Shown here: piece after piece, positions 12,588 to 23,850 of the stretch
Position numbering within the stretch: the first letter of the stretch is position 1
How the letters are laid out: each line of letters starts with the position of its first letter
DNA from: Mya arenaria
Lineage: Eukaryota > Mollusca > Bivalvia > Myida > Myidae
Length of the DNA: 64,000 nucleotides
Direction of reading: 5' to 3'
Assembly (NCBI RefSeq): GCF_026914265.1
Contig: NC_069124.1
Location: 18,889,648-18,953,647, forward strand
Translations under genes and position numbers: made by a program
The notes under the pieces: generated by a model
The model's database searches: none
Seen by the model: only the letters and a program-made list of their open reading frames with translations
Told to the model about the DNA's origin: nothing

Positions 12588-13878
12588 ACTAGAGATTGCT
12601 TTTTTGAAAAAGCGCATGTCTCCCCCATTGTGTGGTCGTAGGTGAGAAATAATCAATGATGGACATGAAATTTGTACTTCCTCCCTACCAAGTTTGGTGA
12701 ACCTAGGTCAAACCATTCTCAAGATATTGAGCGGAAATGTTTTTTACATTGGGGGTCGCCGCGACCTTGACCTTTGACCTAGTGACCCCAAAAACAATAG
12801 GGATCTTCTACACCTCATGACCAACCTCCCTACCAAGTTTGGTGAACCTAGGTCAAACCGTTCTCAAGATTTTGAGCAGAAATGTTTTTTATATTGGGGG
12901 TCGCCGCGACCTTGACCTTTGACCTAGTGACCCCAAAAACAATAGGGATCCTCTACACCTCACGACCAACCTCCCTACCAAGTTTGGTGAACCTAGGTCA
13001 AACCGTTCTCAAGATTTTGAGCAGAAATGTTTTTTATATTGGGGGTCGCCGCGACCTTGACCTTTGACCTAGTGACCCCAAAAACAATAGGGATCCTCTA
13101 CACCTCACGACCAACCTCCCTACCAAGTTTGGTGATCCTAGGTCATGCGGTTTTCCAGTTATCGATCGGAAACGAACAAAGCATTCTCCTGATATTGCAC
13201 GGAAATATTTTTTTACATTAGAGGTCACAGCGACGTTGACCTTTGACCTTGTGACCCCCCAAAATATAGGAGTTTTCTAAACCTCATGATCAACCTCCCT
13301 ACCAAGTTTGGTGAACCTAGGTCAACCATTCTCAAGATATTGAGCGGAAATGTTTTTTACATTTGGGGTCGCCGCGACCTTGACCTTTGACCTAGTGACC
13401 CCAAAAACAATAGGGATCTTCTACACCTCATGACCAACCTCCCTACCAAGTTTGGTGAACCTAGGTCAAACCGTTCTCAAGATATTGAGCGGAAATGTTT
13501 TTTACATTGGGGGTCGCCGCGACCTTGACCTTTGACCTAGTGACCCCAAAAACAATAGGGATCTTCTACACCTCATGACCAACCTCCCTACCAAGTTTGG
13601 TGAACCTATGTCAAACCGTTCTCAAGATTTTGAGCAGAAATGTTTTTTATATTGGGGGTCGCCGCGACCTTGACCTTTGACCTAGTGACCCCAAAAACAA
13701 TAGGGATCCTCTACACCTCACAACCAACCTCCCTACCAAGTTTGGTGATCCTAGGTCATGCGGTTTTCCAGTTATCGATCGGAAACGAAGTGTGACGTAC
13801 GGACTGACGGACTGACGGACTACCGGACTGACGGACAGGGCAAAAACAATATGTCTCCCCCAGAGAGGGGGAGACATA
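12588..13878. mobile_element. Pearl-like non-autonomous element C, nested in the minisatellite
   Basis: It starts ACTAGAGATT with a GCTTTTTTGAAAAAGC palindrome and ATGTCTCCCCC. It ends with GGGGGAGACATA, the inverted partner. The core has about eight ~145-150 bp units carrying CTCCCTACCAAGTTTGGTGA, TCTCAAGAT(A/T)TTGAGC and GCCGCGACCTTGACCTTTG. A (GACGGACT)n tract follows at about 13797-13838, then the terminal hairpin. The flanking 23-bp repeat rejoins exactly (CTACTA | AATATTG) with no clear target duplication. Core units resemble those of element B around TTGACCTTTGACC. Confidence 0.85.
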
Positions 13879-14430
13879 AATATTGCAACACCAGTCTACT
13901 TAATATTGCAACACCTGTCTACTAAATATTGCAACACCAGTCTACTAAATATTGCAACACCAGTCTACTAAATATTGCAACACATGTCTACTAAATATTG
14001 CAACACCTGTCTACTAAATATTGCAACACCAGTCTACTAAATATTGCAACACCTGTCTACTAAATATTGCAACACCTGTCTACTAAATATTGCAACACCA
14101 GTCTACTAAATATTGCAACACCTGTCTACTAAATATTGCAACACCTGTCTACTAAATATTGCAATCTACTAAATATTGCAACACCTGTCTACTAAATATT
14201 GCAACACCTGTCTACTAAATATTGCAACACCAGTCTACTAAATATTGCAACACCAGTCTACTAAATATTGCAACACCAGTCTACTAAATATTGCAACACC
14301 TGTCTACTAAATATTGCAACACCTGTCTACTAAATATTGCAACACCAGTCTACTAAATATTGCAACACCAGTCTACTAAATATTGCAACACCTGTCTACT
14401 AAATATTGCAACACCTGTATCTACTAATTT
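13879..14430. repeat. 23-bp minisatellite, right part
   Basis: About 24 more copies of the repeat seen left of element C, with the same A/T variant position and one shortened copy near 14160. Left and right parts were one array of about 50 copies before the insertion. Confidence 0.95.
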
Positions 14431-15049
14431 ATAGCGCTCAAGAATGTAACAATCAAATGATACCAGAATTGCAAGTACAAATATATCAACATGTACGAAA
14501 ATGACATACCCTAAAAAAGGATAAGTAAACACAGCAATTTCTCTCAAAAGCAAAAATTTCTCTTAAAGGGACACTTTCATAGATTTGACTAGTAAATAGC
14601 TACTTCTGGAGAAATTATTTTCCTTGACCTAGTATTGAAGATCACTTGTAGTAGATAATGAAAGTTACTGAAAGTTTGCGCCATTCAGGTAATGTCTATA
14701 TATGATCAAATTTTGACTTAGAACATGACTTCGAACTGTATTAGTACAATTATTGGAGCGGCCCATGCGCGGCTAAAAATAGCGCACTTCTATGACCATT
14801 ATAACTGCATATTCTTTTGTTACACAAAGAAGGCAATTATCCTGGGACATTGTAATCTAATTTGACCACCATATATCAATTTTAACATTACTTGGATTCA
14901 ATATATTACTTTGTTAAACAATTATAATTGTCAAGTACAGGTAGATTCCGATTTAAAGCGTCATATCATTTACAATATTATAGGTAACTGTTAAAAAAAG
15001 TAGAAAAGTAAACATAAATAATAAGAGAGCCAACTGACACAAAATATGC
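14431..15049. other. Non-coding stretch, nothing recognised
   Basis: AT-rich, short frames only. The minus-strand frame at 14353-14553 starts in the minisatellite and has no recognisable feature. Confidence 0.5.
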
Positions 15050-15440
15050 CTGTCCTAATTTTAGGACATAAACTTTGGTGATAAGCGGTTGTATATTAAG
15101 CCAAATTTAGACACTGTTAATAAAGTTTTTTGCAATTCAAGGGTTATAACTCTTGAGTGACTGAGAATAATTACCAAACTTGTCTGAGATAAAATGCCTA
15201 TTCACATTCTGACCAAATTTGATGATGATTGGAGAAAGGTTTTTAAATTTATTGATTGAACAAGAGCAGTTCCAGGTAATTTCTATATATTAAGGGTGAA
15301 AACTCTTGACTGACGAAAGCAGTATCGCTGGTTATCGAACTTATCAAAGATATTAATTATGCCAATTCACATTCTGATCAAATTTGGTGATGTTTGGTCA
15401 CTAGGCTTCTTATGAAATTGATCGGACACCAACCGCCATC
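15050..15440. repeat. Diverged interspersed repeat with two ~150-165 bp units
   Basis: AAGGGTTATAACTCTTGAGTGACTGA near 15138 recurs in altered form near 15292. Each is followed by a TATTCACATTCTGA(C/T)CAAATTTG-like block (15198 and 15370). The end carries GATCGGACACCAACCGCC. The style is common in bivalve genomes (GGCCATAACTC-type repeats). Non-coding. Confidence 0.5.
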
Positions 15441-16771
15441 CTTTTACTCCGCAGGTAAAACTGTAATAAGTCCCTTCTATGAACAGGCATATAATAACAA
15501 CAGACAAGAGACTATATCAAGGCATAATAAATAAAAGATGAACTGATACTATTACAATATCTATGACCATTTAACATCAAAATTAATGTATAAAACAAAC
15601 TAAAATTACTCTGAGGTTTGAAATCACGTCAGTTTATAAGACTGCTAATTTACATGACAATGTTCCATGCATCTACATGTGGCTCTTATAATTGGTGGGG
15701 CTGGTCGCCATGCAATAATGAAATACAAGGGAAGTAACTTTGATCCATTTTATAAAACACACATCTTCTGATTATAAGGCTTTCTCTTATTCATTCCATT
15801 TTACCAATTGTGCATATCATTCTGTATTTCTTAATAGTGTATGTACAGTTTATTTAACTGAAGTATATAATATTTATCTATATAATGGAAGACAGTATTC
15901 ATTTTTTGAAATCAGTTGATGTATAAAAGGTTTTGTGTTAATTGCCAACATAAATATTTTTGATAAAATCATTGTATATTCATTTACGAGTTTTCATTCA
16001 TTCAAGCCTAGCAAAAAGAATCACCAATTCTTAATTTTCATATAGCATTCTTGTATTAAATTGTAAAGAATTTTAATTTCTGCATTGAAGATTCAACATC
16101 TTAATGTTGTACTCTGTCTCTAAAAACATGTTATATTCGAAGTCAGTTAGAAAAGATTATTGTAAAATATTAAAGACAAATGAGGGCAGAGCTACAGAAG
16201 TGAGTATTATCATAAAGATTTGACATTTATATATAAATGGCTTGCAGGCTGCACTCATATTTTCTTGAACTACATGTACAAGTAATAGCAATGATAGGTT
16301 CCATGGTGGTCATAAAATACTTAAAACCAGTAGTCGAAATTAACACAAGCCCGCAAGCACTGCACTGGGAAAATGTCATCCGGGCTTGCTAAAATTCTAT
16401 ATTTTACATAGCAGGGCTTGTTAAAAATTTTGACACCAAGCAATAGTACCATATAAGAAATCGGGCTTGTTCATCCAAAAGTCTCCTTTTGATGACTGTT
16501 TAACTGTTCTAACTATAACATTATACATAAACTTCATACAGAAAAATATTTGTGCAAAAAATAAACAACCATTGATAGAACATTCAACTTAATACATTGA
16601 CTATTGACATTGACTTATATCAACATGCTATGTTTCTATCTGGGAAATGTAGATGTTCTGGAATAACAATTTGTTTATAACTTGAAGATAAGGCAATAAT
16701 TAATAAACAGTTTTTTTAGCATAATTTCCCTATCCATATTTTTCGGTGTGGGTACTTAGTAGATTAAATAA
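15441..16771. other. Non-coding stretch
   Basis: AT-rich. GGGCTTG(C/T)T motifs recur three times at about 16380-16470, perhaps a worn repeat. No gene is supported. Confidence 0.45.
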
Positions 16772-17155
16772 GAGGGCCAAAATATCCCTATATCGCTCAC
16801 CTGATTAAAATGACTAGTCAACAAGTCAGTGGTTATAAGGATGTTGGTAAACGACCACTAAATGATATTAAAGGTCTGGGCATTGTGGTTTCAGAGAAGA
16901 TTTTCTAAGATTTTACTACTTAAATATTAAGAAAACTTGTGACCCCCTGGGCAGGGCTACTTTTGACCCTAGGGACATATTTTGAACAATTAGGTAGGAA
17001 GGCTACCTAAAGCTGCATACCAAATATCATGGATCTGGCCCATAGAGTTTCAGAGATGTTTGAATCTTATAATGTGGACGCCGGACATAATGATCGATCA
17101 CAATAGCTCACCTTGAGCACTTCAAGGTGCCGAGGGGCACAAAATATTTTGGCCG
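16772..17155. mobile_element. Short inverted-repeat element (MITE-like)
   Basis: The left end AGGGCCAAAATAT and the right end ATATTTTGGCCG are imperfect inverted repeats. Inside, a TATATCGCTCACCTGA block at the left and a CAATAGCTCACCTTGAGCAC block with a CACCTTGAGCACTTCAAGGTG hairpin at the right frame the element. No coding capacity. The superfamily is not assigned. Confidence 0.55.
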
Positions 17156-17444
17156 TATAATGAATAAAAAAGAGAGGCTATTAAAACTTTCCAGTTACAG
17201 ATTTTTTACGTTTAGTGAGTCGGTTGGGCAATGCTAAACAAACAATTTATTAATAGTGACCTTCGATACAAAAATAAGCCAAGCTGGATTCAAACAACAT
17301 TCTCTTCTTCCTTACCTTACATATGTTTGCCTCAGAGTAGAAATCATCCAAAGCATTAAAACAGAAAGAAATATTGAGTGGATTTATATACTTACATTCG
17401 AAGAAAATTATGTTTTATAATTGTTAATAAATTTATCATTATAT

Positions 17445-18050
17445 GGGCCGCGTCGTGCGATTTTAGGCCTTCGGACATAATTATTACAAATGAAATAATC
17501 ATAAATAAAAAATGCCAAAAATAATTATTTTTTCTATGTTAATAAATTTCTTCCAGATTTCTTTCTTTTAAAGGTTTTTCATTGGTGCATCATTTTCTCG
17601 ATGATTTATGACCATTGGTTTACCCAAGTTTCCATAGCAACCATGGATTTTGTCCCGACATATTTTGACTGCATTAATAGTATGTGTTTACAACAGCCAA
17701 ATGTATTAAAAATACAAAGCTGATTCATTATTTTTATCTTAATTTATGTTCCTTACAGATTCTGTGATAAGAAAATAATTTGCTTATAAGCTTTATTTTA
17801 TATTGATACGTTAATTTTGCACAACATTCCAATAATGGGCTTTTGTAAGACGTCATGTGAATGACGTCAACTTTAGTATTCAAAATGCGCAATACATGGT
17901 CTCACTTGAAAACATGCATCTTACGCAATTTTAGTGATATCATCACGAAATTTTCAAAATTTCTTCCTGAAATATCATTTCATTCAAATACATTAAAACA
18001 TTGTAATACCAAATATATGTCCGAAGGCCCAAAATCGCGCGACGCGGCTC
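17445..18050. mobile_element. DNA-transposon-derived element with ~40 bp terminal inverted repeats
   Basis: The left end GGGCCGCGTCGTGCGATTTT continues into AGGCCTTCGGACATA. The right end is its reverse complement with about four mismatches (ATGTCCGAAGGCCC ... GACGCGGCTC). Both sides are flanked by ATAT (17441-17444 and 18051-18054), a possible target duplication. The ~600 bp between has only short frames and no transposase motif, so it is a non-autonomous copy. The superfamily is unassigned. Confidence 0.75.
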
Positions 18051-18351
18051 ATATATCAATGATACTTCTTTGATACAGTGTAAGATATATATTTATGTTG
18101 GTGTTCACAGGGAAACATTCTTGCAATTTACCAAAACATTTATAAAAAATACATACATCAAGTTATATTCTTCTGATAAATCTCTTAAAACTACCGGAAA
18201 GCATAAAAATTATAATTACTTAATGAATTGTAAATATATATATATGACTGTCTTTAGTTTGGGGTAGTGCTGATGCCATGTTTCTACATGTATGAATAAA
18301 ATATTTTTGTTAATAAATGAAGAAATTTTAGATGTCGTTTTAAACTATTTA
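18051..18351. other. Non-coding stretch, nothing recognised
   Basis: AT-rich spacer between the inverted-repeat element and the coding-like region. Only a chance frame at 18070-18267. Confidence 0.5.
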
Positions 18352-19190
18352 TTAAATAAAACACGGTATAGCATATATATTATACAAATATGTGTAGTGG
18401 TCTACAAGTTGTTGTTGTTGTACAGCAATGAGCATCCTATTGAGTTGTACATGTAGGTCCAAGTCTGGCAATACAAAGTAACTGGGTGGTTGTGAGCTAG
18501 TCCTCCTTGTAGCAGTTCCAAACATTGAAGAGTCTTCAATGGAATGTCGCATACACTGTACTTCTTCCGATGGATGCAGGTGAGGAGATGTATGCTGATC
18601 AACTGGATCTGCAGGTCTACCATCTCGGATTCACTTCTGAGGAGGGGGACCAAGACCTAGAATCCCAGGTTGGCTCTTCCAGCTTTATTTGGTGTATATG
18701 TGACGTTGCTATCCCTCATCATCATTGTTGGTTTACAGGCTTCCCTTCATCACTCGCTCGACAATGTTGGCAGCTGATTTGAAGACCCGCTGCCAAACTG
18801 CTTCCTTTACCTCTGCAGTTATCTTGATTTTTTTTTTTGAGGCACGGGGGTCGGGTGGGTAAACATTATGGGCAATGCTTAGTGTGAATATCTTTTCGAG
18901 AATTGTGTGGCAGGTCACGTTCTTCAATCTTATATGTCCATTATGTGCGACCTCCTTCTTACACCAGGCTGTGTAAGTGTAGCCAGCACTACTAACGAGC
19001 CCTCAGTCGCCTCGTTTGCGGTGGCTCAAGAGCTACGACCTTGATCTCCACTGGTACATCAGTGGGAACCTCTGTGTCTATGAGCCTGTCCGGTAGCCAC
19101 CCATCCAGTGGAATGTGGTTTTGTTGAATTTCTTGTCGAAGGTGCCAAACGTCCAATCTTCCAGGATACCGTCAGCGGCGTTAGCATTGA
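18352..19190 (-). pseudogene. Decayed coding-like region, family not recognised
   Basis: GC rises sharply compared with both flanks and the minus strand reads protein-like in pieces. One piece at about 18733-19000 is lysine-rich and helical (for example VKEAVWQRVFKSAANIVERV). Another at about 19010-19170 contains RLDVWHLRQEIQQNHIPLDG. A third at 18352-18552 holds SSQPPSYFVLPDLDLHVQLN. No single open frame or clean exon borders join them. It could be an old gene fragment, a retrocopy or part of an autonomous mobile element. I cannot name a family. Confidence 0.35.
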
Positions 19191-19610
19191 TGCTGTTTTT
19201 TATCATCTTAAACGACCTGTTACAAAGTTACTGTTGCACAGATACATCTGTATTTCATTTCCGATGGATATTCACACACATGGCAACAGCCTTTGTAGGC
19301 ATGCATGCAAAGGTTAGTGTTTTAGAACAATGTACGCAGAAGTTTTCTTGAAATTAAACTTAGTTTGATTCACATAGGACAAGTGTTTTCCATAATTTTG
19401 ATCAACTCAAACATTAAATTCATATCAAATTCATATATATACTGTATTCTCTTTATCAGACCATATTCTTCAAATTATTCTAATTATTCTATTTGATCTG
19501 AAAAATACTTTGTTGGATACAAAATGACTTTATGTGGGATACGAAATGACTGAAAATCAGAGGGTACGAAATGACTGTTAACCCCCAATAAATGTTTGAA
19601 GTAGTTAGAA
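19191..19610. other. Non-coding stretch
   Basis: Nothing recognised. The overlapping plus-strand frames at 19108-19351 lie opposite the coding-like region and are not supported. Confidence 0.45.
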
Positions 19611-19611
19611 C

Positions 19612-19690
19612 CAGCTGCCTGGTTAGCTCAGTCGATTATAGCACCGTGAGAGTTCCAGCGGTCCTGGGTTCGAGCTCCACAATGGGCGCA
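19612..19690 (+). repeat. tRNA-derived SINE head (or tRNA-like pseudogene)
   Basis: GGTTAGCTCAGTCGATTATAGC resembles a tRNA D-arm with the RNA polymerase III A box. GGGTTCGAGCTCC 33 bases later resembles the T-arm and B box. The acceptor stem does not pair well and there is no clean anticodon arm, so a working tRNA is unlikely. The tail region to about 19800 could be the SINE body, but no poly(A) end or target duplication was found. Confidence 0.5.
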
Positions 19691-20798
19691 CTTTTCCTCA
19701 CAGGTTAATTATTACAATTGAGTTTATGAAGCTGATTAAATCAGTGTGAAGACACATCTTGGCAATTCACTAATTAAAACCAGTGTGACGAATTGGGGAG
19801 TCGATGAAACCTGCGTAAATATTTAGAGGATAAAGCATATTTTATAAAAAAATATATTTCCTACTGGGATGTCAGTCTTAATTTGTAAAATAAAACAATG
19901 CGTAAAGTTATGTCATAAAATAACAAAGAGAAAATAAGGTATAAATATTACCATCGGATTATATATTATACATTTGTGTAATGATAATATCGGTATATAC
20001 TCTGTTACTTAAAAAATGCAGTTTTTTTAAGAAAATTTACAATTTACCGGAAGTAATAGTCTACTGGTTAAACACAACCATTTGTTTTGAATTTCATATA
20101 AAATTCAACTGCGCTTACCTCCCTTTATACCATTTCATGGGGTCGGCACCCCACAATGAATATTCCCGTGTCGTTGTATCCTATAAAGTATTTCTTAAAA
20201 CAAGTGGATAGCTATATCGATGGTATTTAGATTTGAAATAGCTTTATAAGTACCTGTTTTCCTTTGTTGTTATTGTTGTTGTTTGTATATATACAGTATG
20301 TTAACATAATCTTCAAGAATATCTATAGACGGTTGCTGGTCAAAACGTCGTCAATTTGGTCAGGACGTAGCCACTCAAAGTCAAATCGTCCCGAAACAAG
20401 AGTCCGACCTTCCCATTTTTTTCGACTAAACCATGCAAAACATGTCCATTTTTTTGTGCAGAATCCACTTACTCGCTACACAATTAAATGGTACTGTAAT
20501 GGAGAATGTTATACGCATAGTTATTTAGTAAAGTATCTTTCCTGCTACTGATAGTATTATAGGAAAAATATCTCTTCTTTCATTTGATGTTTATGTGATA
20601 TTTAGATTTCGGTCCCTTTTGAGCGTTTAGTTTTGTGACCCTTAAACATAATGAAATAAGAATAAGGAATTTTCTAATTGGATTTTTTAAACCATTTTCT
20701 AATTATAACATTTTTATTATCCAAATGCTTCTTCTCCTGGATATATTTCAGAACATATGTATTTTTAACTGCAATTTTCCGTTTAAAATTGGGATGAG
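19691..20798. other. Non-coding stretch, nothing recognised
   Basis: AT-rich. The plus-strand frames at 19981-20211 and 20264-20551 have no domain, splice support or homologue that I recognise. Confidence 0.45.
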
Positions 20799-21004
<206 letters not shown>

Positions 21005-21756
21005 GCAATCTCTGATCAATTCGATAAATGCGATATTGGTTTATAGCTCTCCCACAAAGTTTGTAACAACGATTCCACAGCAGGTCAACTTATGGCCTGA
21101 CAACACCCCTTTGCCATGGTTACAAAAATTTACATTTCTCACTGAATGTTTGACAGAGTCAAACTGCATAAAATGACCAAATCAAAATTCAACTATGGGT
21201 TTAAAAATAATTCAAAAATATTTATGTTTAAAGTCTGGGTAATGCTGATCTCCTAAACACGTTTTTGTCCAGTATGACGCATGAAAATTAATTTAATCTT
21301 TTGACTTCATTTTGATTTATTAATTGGTGTGTTCAATACATTGCAGCGCATTTTAACAGATACATTTTATATATGCATCAAGTTGAATTTAAACATACTC
21401 AAATTGTATATGTTTACTATCACGCAGAAAGAAATATATATACAGTAGCTTTTAATATCCTCATTTATATATCAAACCGCACATACCTGGTATACTTGTA
21501 AAACTAGTCCTATTATCGTCCCTCTAAATTTAACCTTATTGTGTTTATTGGTCACCAGTCAGTTTATGTCATCAATGCATCGATTTCCGTTCTTAATCAA
21601 CAACGTAGTCAAATTAGGTCTCAAGACGGCTCACGGTATGGACGAACAAAGGATCGAACGAACGAATTAATACCACACGTAACAACATTAGAATCAAGGT
21701 TAACTATGTTATAAGAAATGAAAATTGGTTGAACATAACCACAACAATCCAGGGTC
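21005..21756. other. Non-coding stretch, nothing recognised
   Basis: AT-rich sequence with short frames only. A GAACGAACGAA micro-run lies near 21655. Confidence 0.5.
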
Positions 21757-21894
21757 ATTCGGAACTCCTCGGCCATTTTTTTTGTTTTTTGCAAACTCCG
21801 CGCAGTGTTACTTCCCTTGCACACTGTACTGCAAGGGAAGTAACACTGCGCGGAGTTTGTGTTTTTTGAAAAAAATGGCCGAGGAGTTCCGAAT
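21757..21894. mobile_element. 138-bp palindromic fold-back element
   Basis: Two 65-base arms face each other around the 8-base loop at 21822-21829. The outer ~24 bases (ATTCGGAACTCCTCGGCCAT) and the inner ~30 bases (CAAACTCCGCGCAGTGTTAC and on) pair essentially perfectly. A block between them (GTTTTTTG against its own complement) does not pair. Such small perfect hairpins are usually fold-back MITEs. A transcribed hairpin is possible but unsupported. Confidence 0.7.
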
Positions 21895-22559
21895 GAATCC
21901 AAGGTATGGTGTCAGCAATAAACGAAATACTTTCGGGTCGTAGACTTCAGGTAGTTGGCTCAAGACCACAGTTATCTGCCCCCCGTTGACCAAGACCCGG
22001 ATGTGAATACAGAAAAAAGAGTGCTTGTGTTCAAGTATCAATATTTTATTAAAATTGAATAAAAATGAAGCAAAAAGTGTCCTTTATTCAGAGAACTTGA
22101 CTGAATTTGACACTCTATTGCAGAAATTGATAGTTTTCAATGCAAATATTGAAAAAATAATAGCTTGTGGAAGTCTGAAAATTAGTTGTTTGTAGCCGAT
22201 TGACTCCTTGGCGGATGGGTTATTGTTCTATTATGAAACAGACTATAGATCTATTAATACTTGTACCCTTGCTTCACCACTGGACTTCACTTGTAGAATA
22301 AACTTAGTAGCAGACTCACGTCTTGTGTTTGTCTTTCACTACTATAAATTGAATACTTGTCAACCAAAACATACAACAGTTATGTATTTGTACTCAATTT
22401 TGACAGTCGGGTCAATGGTCAACATGGTGTTTTCTTGTGATTATATTTTGTGTCTTGAATTGTTCTAGAGATGCCATGTCCTTGTTTTTCAATTGAGGTG
22501 TGTATAAAGTCAAAAGCCAGGTTAGTGTCTATTTGAAACATATAGTAAAAATAACTGAG
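21895..22559. other. Non-coding stretch
   Basis: No gene recognised. TTTCGGGTCGTAG at about 21933-21945 recurs as TTCCGGGTCGTAG near 23507, hinting that the old duplication described next once reached further left. Confidence 0.4.
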
Positions 22560-22900
22560 GTCTCACGCCAGTTCTTAAAAACACTGTTTATCCCCGTTTT
22601 GGTAGCATTTGATGATGTGCACATCGCCTTCTTGTATGAATTTTCAAGTATGCACATGATTTATTCCATTTTTGATGACATATGTGGGGATTTTTTTTTG
22701 CAAAATCTATTTCTTAGGTGGATTGACCCAGAGATACGACCATGACTGTGTCACATCGACGCTATAGATTTCTGTGACGTAAAGAAATAATAAAAGCAAA
22801 AGCAACGAAAAGTCTTGTTATGGTTTTCTGGTATTCAATGAACATACAAATTGCTTATAATTTCTAGGAACACAGTGTTATAGCTGCATTGTGTTTTGCA
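22560..22900 (+). repeat. Diverged direct repeat, copy A (5' flank of the phosphatase unit)
   Basis: Aligned by eye with 23525-23850. Shared landmarks are TTCTTAAAAA, ATTTGATGATGT, TTCTTGTATG, TTTTCAAGT, ACATGATTTAT, a CTTAGGTGGAT/CTTGGGTGGAT block, CCAGAGAT, CCATGAC and TATGGTTTTCTG. The last part (ACACAGTGTTATAGCTGCA...TTTGCAAA) resembles the first bases of the array unit. The open frame at 22500-22745 falls in this repeat and is not called a gene. Confidence 0.55.
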
Positions 22901-22959
22901 AATTCATAAAAAAGTGATGAACATTCATGAGTAATTTTACATATAGTATGGATGGTATT

Positions 22960-23500
22960 TTGTGTCGGCCCACAACGAAATGAATGAACAGTATTTTGAT
23001 AAATTGTCACCCTACCTTGTACAACAATTAGTTATTTTAGAATGTGTAACAATCATCTTCCTATTGAAAAACTTAGATGGGCAAATGTCCAACGTAACGA
23101 TAGAATTTGCAATGTTTGTAACTCTGGAGAGATCGGAGACGAATTTCATTACTTATTCAAATGTAGTTTTTTAATCAATTGCGAAAAAAATCTCCAAAGT
23201 TTCGAATCTCTTATAAATGAAAACAATGAACAATCACTTCGTAAATTAGGCAACTTTTTGGCTATTATTTAAATTATTTTAAAAACCCACCCGGCATTCC
23301 AAACACAAAACGTTAGATAATCATAGAAGCATGTATCTTCCTTTCGATAAATGTGTACCCACTTTTCCGCATTATTTCTTCCTTCTGATACTAGTAGTAA
23401 CAACCCACAGCCTGGTTATTGTAGTTATAAGTATACTGTTGTATAAACTTTTATCACATGTATGAATGTGCTTAGTGTACCAATAAACTTGTAAACTTGA
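22960..23500 (+). mobile_element. 5'-truncated non-LTR retrotransposon (LINE) 3' end
   Basis: A frame at 23042-23272 reads HLPIEKLRWANVQRNDRICN, then a C-x2-C...H-x4-C cluster with IGDEFHYLFKC, then a stop. This is the cysteine/histidine tail found after the reverse transcriptase of many LINEs. Just upstream the frame at 22962-23040 (EQYFDKLSPYLVQQLVILE) is the same protein in another reading frame, so there is a one-base shift near 23040. AATAAACTTGTAAACTTGAAA at the right looks like the 3' tail. The polymerase core is missing. The clade is not assigned. Confidence 0.7.
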
Positions 23501-23524
23501 AATGCTTCCGGGTCGTAGTACCCC

Positions 23525-23850
23525 TTCAAGTAATTCTTAAAAAGAATGTTTCTCCCCATTCAGGTAGGATTTGATGATGTAAACATTGTATTCTTGTATG
23601 TATTTTCAAGTTTACACATGATTTATATCACATTTAAAGATAATTATGTGTGTTTTGAATGATACTTTGCAGGACCTCTTTCTTGGGTGGATGTATTCAG
23701 AGATGACCCCAGAGATGCAGCCATGACGGAAATGATACATACAGAAAAACGAAACTATCTTGATATGGTTTTCTGAAGTTCAAAGCTTAAATAAGTTGTT
23801 TTATCTTTGAATTCAGTCCAATGCCTGCAGTTTGAAAGGCAAACTATGGT
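23525..23850 (+). repeat. Diverged direct repeat, copy B, leading into array unit 1
   Basis: Partner of 22560-22900. It runs without a break into the first array unit at ~23805 (CTTTGAATTCAGTCCAATGC). It is present only once and is not repeated between the array units. The array's left border is therefore inside or at the end of this copy. Confidence 0.55.

Noticed and set aside
12882-13221. Plus-strand frames starting MFFILGVAATLTFDLVTP
   Set aside because: The same peptide recurs with the ~145 bp repeat of element C. It is repeat translation, not a gene.
11995-14430. Regular 23-bp repeat that could suggest a CRISPR array
   Set aside because: The repeats are directly joined with no unique spacers, and the genome is eukaryotic. 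It is a minisatellite.
19612-19690. Functional tRNA gene
   Set aside because: The A and B boxes are present, but the acceptor stem pairs poorly and no anticodon stem-loop of proper length can be drawn. A SINE head fits better.
22500-22745. 81-codon plus-strand frame
   Set aside because: It lies in the diverged direct repeat, and the frame is not open in the partner copy at 23525-23850.
23805-23815. TTTGAA at the unit start as a cell-cycle CHR promoter element
   Set aside because: A six-base match in AT-rich DNA more than 600 bp from the ATG is too weak. It is absent or changed in units 4, 9, 10 and 15.
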